In this document: positions 58,383 to 64,000 of the stretch, piece after piece | Numbering within the stretch: the stretch's first letter is position 1 | Layout of the letters: every line of letters begins with the position of its first letter | From: Jacaranda mimosifolia | Taxonomy: Eukaryota; Streptophyta; Magnoliopsida; Lamiales; Bignoniaceae | Direction: 5' to 3' | DNA length: 64,000 nucleotides | Assembly: GCA_018894105.1 (NCBI GenBank) | Contig: CM032123.1 | Location: 25,025,744-25,089,743 of the forward strand | Notes under the pieces: model-generated | What the model was told of the DNA's origin: nothing | The model's input: the letters and a program-made list of their open reading frames with translations, nothing else | Databases searched by the model: none | Made by a program: the position numbers and the translations under genes

Positions 58383-59270
58383 CACCCCATTGTCTTGCAT
58401 TTTCTTATACACTCCCAACACATCACAGCCTTGACTCAACATACAATAATCCTTCATAATCGTATTGTACACGTAGCAATCAAGCTTGTATCCTTCCTCA
58501 CTCTACAATCCCAATAACTGCGTAGCCTCCCTTAAATTCTTGGATTTACAAACGTTATCAATAGTATGTGTCACAACGTCTGGCTTTATACCAAACTCTT
58601 TCATGTCCTTTATAAAATAATTCACAGTACTTAAAGACCTTTTATTGACTAAATATCTTACCAGAAAATTGCAAGTATATGCACCAGGCTATGAACTCTT
58701 GGCAGAAAACTCCTTAAACAGTTTAATAGCATGCTCTTCTCTGCCACTAATGTGAGCCCTCACCGCAACATCTGTCGACACCTGTTTGGGTGGAAAACCA
58801 TTGTTTGTCATGAGGTTCAGGACACGGTGTACATCGGAGAGAGAGTGTTCATCCGACGAAAAATAAGACTGCATAAGAAGTATATGATAAGTGAAACGGT
58901 TGGGTCAAAAGGAGGGTGCTTCTTGATCATGTGATTGAGAAAAAAAATTGAATCTTGAAGAGGCGAAACAGAAGAAAATGATTGTAGAATTGAGTTATAG
59001 AAATTAGGGTGTAAAGGGATGTTCTTGGTGGAGGAAATGAATGAACTGACAAGGGATTTGGCGTATGAGACATTTGGGGACTCAAAATAATTGATGGAAC
59101 ATTTGTTGTGTGTGTGTGTGTTTTCCTTCTTTTTCTGGGCTCGCGAATTAGATATTGGTGGTGGAATTCTTTCTTGAAGAGTAGAAGAAGCGTTGGCTTT
59201 GAGGAGAGTAAATACTGGGGATTGGCAGCTACCCTTCTGAAAGCATGTGGAATTTACCCCTTCATTGTTG
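58383..59270 (-). pseudogene. Fragment of a pentatricopeptide-repeat (PPR) gene inside an LTR
   Basis: Minus-strand reading covers the amino-terminal half of a P-class PPR protein, a type that normally binds organelle RNA in plastids or mitochondria. Successive pieces: SYAKSLVSSFISSTKNIPLH, FYNSILQSFSSVSPLQDSI, then after a frameshift near 58,850 DVHRVLNLMTNNGFPP, STDVAVRAHISGREEHAIKL, YTCNFLVRYLVNKRSLSTV, FGIKPDVVTHTIDNVCKSKN and YVYNTIMKDYC, ending at VYKKMQDNGV. PPR helices recur every 35 or so residues. From memory it resembles the Arabidopsis At2g17670 type; no search was run. Stops occur after FSAKSS and LLGL. The gene end is cut at 58,383. It is a dead copy, not a functional gene. Confidence 0.8.
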
Positions 59271-59343
59271 AATAGTATAATTAGGGTTTATTCCTAGGAG
59301 TTATATATACACATATATATATATATATATTTATGAGGGAAGT

Positions 59344-59470
59344 GGTTTAATTAATCAGGACTCTAATTAATCTCATCCTCAAGACTCTAATTATCTCTTC
59401 CTAGGATGGTTTAATCAATCAGGACTCTAATTAATCTCTTCCTAGGACGACTTAATTCCATAAGAATAAT
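59344..59470. repeat. 64-bp imperfect tandem duplication
   Basis: Copies start near 59,344 and 59,408 and share GGTTTAAT(T/C)AATCAGGACTC followed by TAATTAATCTC. Noncoding, inside the inner LTR beyond the PPR fragment. Confidence 0.8.
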
Positions 59471-59625
59471 AAGTTCTATAACTAACCACTCATATTCCTA
59501 GTAATATTATAAATTGATAAAGAAGAGTAAATTTTTCTATAGATTTCATAGTAGTAAAATAAATTTCATACAATAATATAATAAAGTAATTAATTAAATA
59601 TGATACGAAATTCTTAGGCATTACA

Positions 59626-61237
59626 GTCTCTTTCTTGCACTATGGGAATCCCTTGAGGTTGGACCCCCTGCTATCATATGTATGACCCATCTTCTTGGCA
59701 AGTTGTCCCCTATCGGGTCATCTGTGATTTCCCTAGCTTTTTTTCTCGACTGCGGGATCTACTCCGAGGTCTGTTCCTCTTCTTTTCATATTCACCTCCA
59801 GTTCTTACATCTTGGATCTTGCCTCCTTGGCAATGAACTCCTTTAGGTACCCTTGCCTGATGAGCCTCTCCATTTCATCTTTCAGCTGAATACAATCCTC
59901 AGTGTTATGTCCACGGTCCTTATGAAAACGACAATATTTGTTCAGGTCCCGCCTTGCTGGAGTATCCCGCATCTTCCTCGGGCACTGTAGAATCTTAGAC
60001 CGGGCGTATAGTGGTTATATTTCCTAAGTAGGGATCAATAGCGATCTTTTTGAGATCTAGACTTGGAGGGTCCCTAATCTTTTTCAGATCTGCGGGGGGT
60101 ATTCTTGGCCCATTTGAGGTCCTTTATGGCATTACCTCATCTTCATAGATATAACATTGGGCCATCTCCACTAATTGTTCCATGTCCTCCAGGGGCTCCC
60201 CAGCAAGAGTAGGGTCCTTTCTTGAGCCCGTGGATGAGAATGCTCGTGATCATGTCAATGCGTAGGTCCTGCACCTCAAGCATCTCATTATTGAACCTAT
60301 TCATTATCCCCCTCAAGGTCTCGTCCTCCCTCTGTCGTATGGTGAACAAGTAAGTAGTCGACCTCTTAGCCTTCTTTTTACTAGCGAACTGGTACAATAA
60401 TTTCTTTACGAGCTAGTTATACGACATGATCATCCCGGTGGGCTCTTCAACTTAGTGTCGTCACAAAGATCCTGGAGTTCATGGCATTAGACTGCCTATA
60501 TAGGTTCATGATATTTTTGAAGGTTGTCATATGCTCATGCGAGTCCTTGTTTCCATTGTATTTCAGAAAATTAGGAAGCTTAAAGTATGACACTACCGAC
60601 TTGGTCAAAATTTCAATAGAGAATGGTGAGTTCTTTTTTTGCAGTGTCGCGATCCCTTTCTTCTTGAGTTCATCTATCTTCCTACTCAACTATTCAACCT
60701 GATCACTAATCTCATTGACTTCTTCTCTTGAAAGCAAAGTTGGGGTTGCTTATGAGTGAGATCATCCCGATTCAGTGTTAGAGGTTCCAACCTCGACGCT
60801 TTTTCTCTTCTATAAACGCTAGGTGGGTAACTGCACTGACGAGCAACCTTGTTTCCCACCTCATTTGAATCAACCATCTCCTCACCCCTTGAAATCCTTA
60901 AACCTTGCACACCTTCGGCCAATGAGGAACTCGATCTTCTATCCTAGAATAAGGGTATGTTCACTGAAGGCAAAGTCACATGAACGGGAGCTACAGCAAC
61001 ATCTCAAGCTCTACGTTCATGCTCCTCCCAACACCTTTGTCTCATCTCAAAGACTAACCACTTCGGATCCCCTCTACTTAGTTGCACGACTTGAGCTCTA
61101 CTGGAGTCTTATGCCAATGCCCCTTGTCCCATTTTTGCGTGGGTGTTTTAAGGTATTATAACGACAGGTGGCGAAAGGGACATGGGTGAGATGGGTGGCG
61201 ATAGGGATATGGGTGATATGGGGATTAAAGTGTCCAT
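59626..61237 (-). pseudogene. Tat-like Ty3/gypsy gag and start of protease region, broken
   Basis: Minus-strand gag of the outer element. The likely start is the Met at 61,237 (MDTLIPISPI). Then come SPFSIEILTKSVVSYFKLPN (about 60,570-60,630) and LKYNGNKDSHEHMTTF, YLFTIRQREDETLRG with MNRFNNEMLEVQDLR (about 60,275-60,350), the nucleocapsid knuckle CRFHKDRGHNTEDC and LKDEMERLIRQGYLKEF (about 59,840-59,930), and VIHMIAGGPTSRDSHSARKR at the insertion border, the stretch just before protease in this lineage. Frameshifts and stops occur in the first 600 bp and near 60.0 kb. The inner element's LTR starts at 59,625, exactly interrupting this frame. Homologous pieces are seen in the element at 14.3-15.5 kb. 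Confidence 0.85.
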
Positions 61238-61300
61238 CGTTCATCCCAGAATTCTATCCGTAACTAATTGACCGCTCTTACAACTGGTGAATCAAATTAG

Positions 61301-61320
61301 AATTCCTACAGACAGTGCCA
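61301..61320 (-). promoter_or_regulatory. Primer-binding site of the outer gypsy element
   Basis: Minus strand TGGCACTGTCTGTAGGAATT, two bases inside the LTR. It resembles the TGGCGCCGTCTGTGGGAA site common in Tat-lineage elements, with three changes. Confidence 0.75.
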
Positions 61321-61322
61321 AC

Positions 61323-61845
61323 TGATGCAACTTGAGATCTTGAGATGTGGACCTTGAACTCAATTTCTCAAAATGCCCTGGCTATAGGTCTCGACCGCGA
61401 ACTGGATCTCGCCCCGCACAAGTAATTCGGGTCTCTGATCTGACCACAAGAGCACACGTCAAGCTAGCCGAGATCACCCTCAACTAAGGCCCTCCTATGC
61501 TTAAGTTAGTGTATTGTTGAGGTGATCAAATTATAGCTCAAATATAAAGGTAAGAACTCGAATAAATGATGGTAAAGATGTCCTGACCTGATATTGTGCA
61601 AGTTCCTCGTTTTATAGCCATTGGTTGTCCTTTTCCATACGAATCGAGGTGGCAAATTATTGTTCATCAGATCTGAAATCGATCAACAGTCCGTAATTCA
61701 GGTTGCAACCCGAGTTGGTTGGAATTCTATCGGGTCTTAACCCAACCCAAATAAAAAGACACGAATCTTAGTCCTATTAAGGTATTTTGCATAAACGCAA
61801 GGGCAAAATAGTCTTTGCCACTGTCTACATTAATTGTCATCATCA
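61323..61845 (-). repeat. 5' LTR of the outer Tat-like element
   Basis: 523 bp, TGATGCAACTTGAG to CATCATCA, partner of 53,639-54,159. In the element's own direction this is the promoter-bearing 5' LTR. Confidence 0.9.
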
Positions 61846-61850
61846 GGTAT

Positions 61851-62554
61851 GATTTAGTTTCTATTGTTAAAGACAAATAATAGAGGTTGAACTTTTAACA
61901 CGTGCACACAAATATTTAATATTCAACACTATTTCTAATGTTTCAACACAAGAAACAAATTAGAATTTCAAATATATTAATGTATTGCGATGATGCTATT
62001 AAGTATTTTGATTTAAGATTTATCTTCTTATATAATTAAAGAAGCACCACAGTTTAATTGTCTTGATAATACTACTATCCTATAAATAAAGTATTTTGAT
62101 TTAAGATTTATCTTCTTACATAATTAAAGGAGCACCACAAAGATTAATTTCTTAGCAATACTACTATCATATAAATACATGATTTTATTAAGAAAAGAAT
62201 CTCATTTAAACAAATAAAAAATTATTGCTACTTTTAATTATTTAGTAATGATTAAAGTCCTAACCAATCTATTAAATACACATTATTATTTTATATAGAA
62301 AAATAAATATAAAATGTAAGAACATAACTTTATCGTTGTTTTAATGTAAATTAATTATTTTTATTGACATTTTAACTTTAACATTTTAGAATACATTAAA
62401 AAATGATAAATTAAAAAAAATTGTGTCTTCTTAAAATTTAAAAAAGAAAAAGAAAAAAGAAAAAAAAACTGTAGAGGACAAAAGTGCATACGTGAAGGGA
62501 CAAAAGTGAAATTCACCCCAACCCACCGCAAAAGGCAAGGGGGAGACTATGGTC
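61851..62554. other. AT-rich flank with an 88-bp duplication
   Basis: Noncoding. Contains a tandem duplication at 62,003-62,180 and A-rich DNA near 62,400-62,470. This is the host sequence into which the outer gypsy element inserted. Confidence 0.5.
62003..62180. repeat. 88-bp tandem duplication
   Basis: Two copies starting GTATTTTGATTTAAGATTTA at 62,003 and 62,091 and ending 'ATAAATA', with a few differences in the middle. Confidence 0.9.
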
Positions 62555-62810
62555 TAGGGGTGTTCAGAAAAAATCAAAACTAATCGAACCAATCAAAAAT
62601 TGAAAAAATTGAATCGAATCGAAGTAGGTTCAATTTGATTTTTGATTTGTATTTAAAAAAATTCAAGTTTCGGTTCAATTCATTTTTTTACTCGGTTAAC
62701 CAAAACTGAACCGAAAACCTACCAAAATCGAAAATCCTTTTTTTCGGGTTTTTGTTTTGGTTTCAATTAAACCGAACCGAAACTAGTTTGTTCATTTTTT
62801 TATGGGTAAA
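62555..62810. mobile_element. One end of a hAT-type MITE
   Basis: Starts TAGGGGTGTTCAGAAAAAAT, with GG(T/A)TTGGTT/AACCGAA-type subterminal repeats (62,690-62,785) like those of the MITE at 12.4 kb. The matching right end and 8-bp duplication were not found, so it is truncated or decayed. Confidence 0.5.
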
Positions 62811-63657
62811 TGTCGTCAATAGTCCCTCATGTTTTGATTTAGTATCACTTTAGTCCTCAATCTTTAAAATTTCATCTTTTAGTCCCTAACATTAATTTTT
62901 AGTTTCATCTTCGTCCCTAACTCAACTTTCCGACAGGTTTTTACCGGAAAATTGGCAAATGGTGATATTTTGAGGGGTAAAATTGTCAATCTAATCAATA
63001 ATGTTTCATTTTAGTCCCTCTATAAGGTTTTATGTTCCAATTTAGTCCCTATGCTACTTTTTTTCTTTTTTTTTTCTTTTATAAATATACGTTCATGTGT
63101 GTATATATATTTGTGTATAATATATGTGTATATATAGTTGATACTAATATTAGTCACATGCTCATATATTATTATTAGGACATAAGGACCAACCAGCCAT
63201 GAAAGGCGGCAAATAAGGGAAGAACCAGCCATGAAGGCGGTGTTTTGCTCAGGATCTCTAACTGTCAAATCTTAATTACAAATCAAGATTAGGCCCAACA
63301 ACGCCCTAAACGCCTTCCACACGGCTTCAGCGGGCAAACCAGGGCACACCCCAAGATCCATAATTAAAACTGCCTGTTAAGATCCCGAAACCCCCTTATC
63401 ATCCTATTCTCCTTAACATTTCTAGAAACTTAACCTTTATAGCATGAGAATCACCATGCCTAACTAGTGTAAAGAAATATGTAGCCCAACACATAAATAA
63501 ATTAGCCTGCCATTCAGGCTAATATATATCAAAATAAATAAATATTAATTCAAAACAGAAAATTTAAAAATTTACCTGAAGAACTTGGAAGAACTTCAGT
63601 CTTCTATTATATTTGAAAAATATACAAGGGATGAAAGATTTACATAGAGATATATAA
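62811..63657. other. Sequence with repeated AGTCCCT and a short direct repeat
   Basis: From 62,811 a run containing six 'TTTAGTCC' or 'TAGTCCCT' phrases (to 63,050) resembles the end of a Mutator-like MITE, but no second end or 9-bp duplication was seen. AACCAGCCATGAAAGGCGG and AACCAGCCATGAAGGCGG recur at about 63,191 and 63,222. No gene. Confidence 0.4.
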
Positions 63658-64000
63658 GGAGAGTATGGGGAAATCTGGCTAGCTTCTAATAGAACTGAAA
63701 GTCTTAATACTATTAAGAATGAATTTGGTCATAATGTTGAAAATGTTGTTTATACACTTGTTGTCAATATTATAGAACATTTTACTGGTAGATGATCTGA
63801 TAATTCTAAGAATATCAGAACTCTTCTTAATGGTTTGAAATGTCCTACACTCACTTCATTTAGGTGGTATAAGGATACATTTTTATCCAGAGTTATGGAA
63901 CTTCCTGAGTCTAATAGTACTCATTGGAAATCAAAGTTTATAGATGGTTTCCCTTCTTTATTTGCTGAAAGAGTCAGAAATAATCTTAGAAAATGAGGTA
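63658..64000 (+). pseudogene. Pararetrovirus (Caulimoviridae) coat-protein-like fragment, degraded
   Basis: An old endogenous copy, plus strand, running to the window's edge. One frame is open for 112 codons apart from a stop at 63,793-63,795, and ends at another stop at 63,994. The segment FRWYKDTFLSRVM (about 63,870-63,905) and WKSKFIDGFPSLFAERV (about 63,926-63,975) resemble the conserved capsid region of plant pararetroviruses, in which such proteins also share features with retrotransposon gag. A cysteine-rich knuckle would be expected downstream but lies outside the window. Integrated copies of this family are common in plant genomes. A copia or gypsy gag origin is not excluded. The two stops mean it cannot make a full protein. 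Confidence 0.55.

Larger units (their letters stand above)
56373..59625 (-). mobile_element. 5' LTR of the inner chromovirus-like gypsy element, carrying a PPR gene fragment
   Basis: On the minus strand it starts TGTAATGCCTAAGAATTTC and ends GGGGTGTGACA, 3,253 bp, next to a perfect primer site. The start type (TGTAATGCC) and end type match Tekay/Del chromovirus LTRs. Between 58,383 and about 59,270 it contains a host PPR-gene fragment in the same orientation. A near 64-bp duplication lies at 59,344-59,470 and an AT microsatellite at about 59,310-59,332. The partner LTR was not found to the left, so the element is incomplete. It interrupts the outer element just after gag. Confidence 0.75.
53639..61845 (-). 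mobile_element. Tat-like Ty3/gypsy element with both LTRs, interrupted by a second element
   Basis: LTRs at 53,639-54,159 (521 bp) and 61,323-61,845 (523 bp) are similar over their whole length, both TGATGC...ATCA. GGTAT flanks the element exactly (53,634-53,638 and 61,846-61,850). On the minus strand the primer site is at 61,301-61,320, gag at 59.6-61.2 kb and the polypurine tract at 54,160-54,177. A second minus-strand gypsy element with a 3.25-kb LTR entered after gag, and most of pol is not visible. An antisense ORF start remains beside the 3' LTR. This is the best defined element in the window. Confidence 0.9.

Noticed and set aside
60823..61161. 112-codon plus-strand frame
   Set aside because: Opposite to gypsy gag, which has recognisable motifs on the minus strand.
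62811..63050. Mutator-like MITE
   Set aside because: Only the repeated AGTCCCT phrases are suggestive; no second terminal repeat or 9-bp duplication could be found.

Overview
This window looks like repeat-rich, probably pericentromeric, DNA from a flowering plant, most likely a dicot with many retrotransposons. It is AT-rich and contains no intact host gene. Nearly everything recognisable is transposon: Ty1/copia and Ty3/gypsy LTR retrotransposons (plant gag zinc knuckles, tRNA-iMet type primer sites, LTRs ending TG...CA), a large CACTA (En/Spm) DNA transposon, several short hAT-type elements with 8-bp target duplications, and one short piece resembling a plant pararetrovirus coat protein. 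No tRNA, rRNA or CRISPR array was seen. Family assignments rest on reading motifs, not on searches.

Layout. 1-6.5 kb: the 5' part of a minus-strand Ty1/copia element (protease, gag, long leader, primer site, long LTR), with a hAT element in the leader and another just beyond the LTR. 7.1-9.4 kb: the first of four minus-strand copies of one intron-bearing reading frame, read here as the antisense additional ORF (aORF) of Tat-lineage Ty3/gypsy elements. 9.4-13.8 kb: hAT elements, a gypsy integrase tail, and a small plus-strand copia with LTR, primer site and broken integrase. 13.8-16.3 kb: plus-strand broken gypsy gag-protease. 17.4-34.9 kb: the 3' end and 3' LTR of an Athila-like gypsy element, split by a 14.8-kb CACTA element (19,639-34,411) that holds a broken TNPA-like gene and a solo gypsy LTR. 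34.9-46.3 kb: three more aORF copies, a 44-45 bp tandem array, another solo LTR and a hAT element. 46.3-49.2 kb: minus-strand SIRE-like copia gag, primer site and LTR. 49.6-52.9 kb: a solo LTR with a perfect 5-bp target duplication. 53.6-61.85 kb: a minus-strand Tat-like gypsy element with both LTRs and a perfect duplication, interrupted by a second gypsy element whose 3.25-kb LTR carries a fragment of a host pentatricopeptide-repeat (PPR) gene. 61.9-64 kb: AT-rich sequence, small repeats and the pararetrovirus-like fragment.

How the parts relate. The nesting gives relative ages: CACTA is younger than the Athila-like LTR; hAT elements are younger than the copia leader, copia LTR and gypsy LTR-like regions they interrupt; the PPR-bearing element is younger than the 53.6-61.85 kb element. 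The most notable signals are the PPR fragment inside an LTR, the multicopy antisense spliced ORF with conserved intron borders, the tandem array beside one copy of it, and a repeat array in a solo LTR that repeats a 5' splice-site-like sequence.
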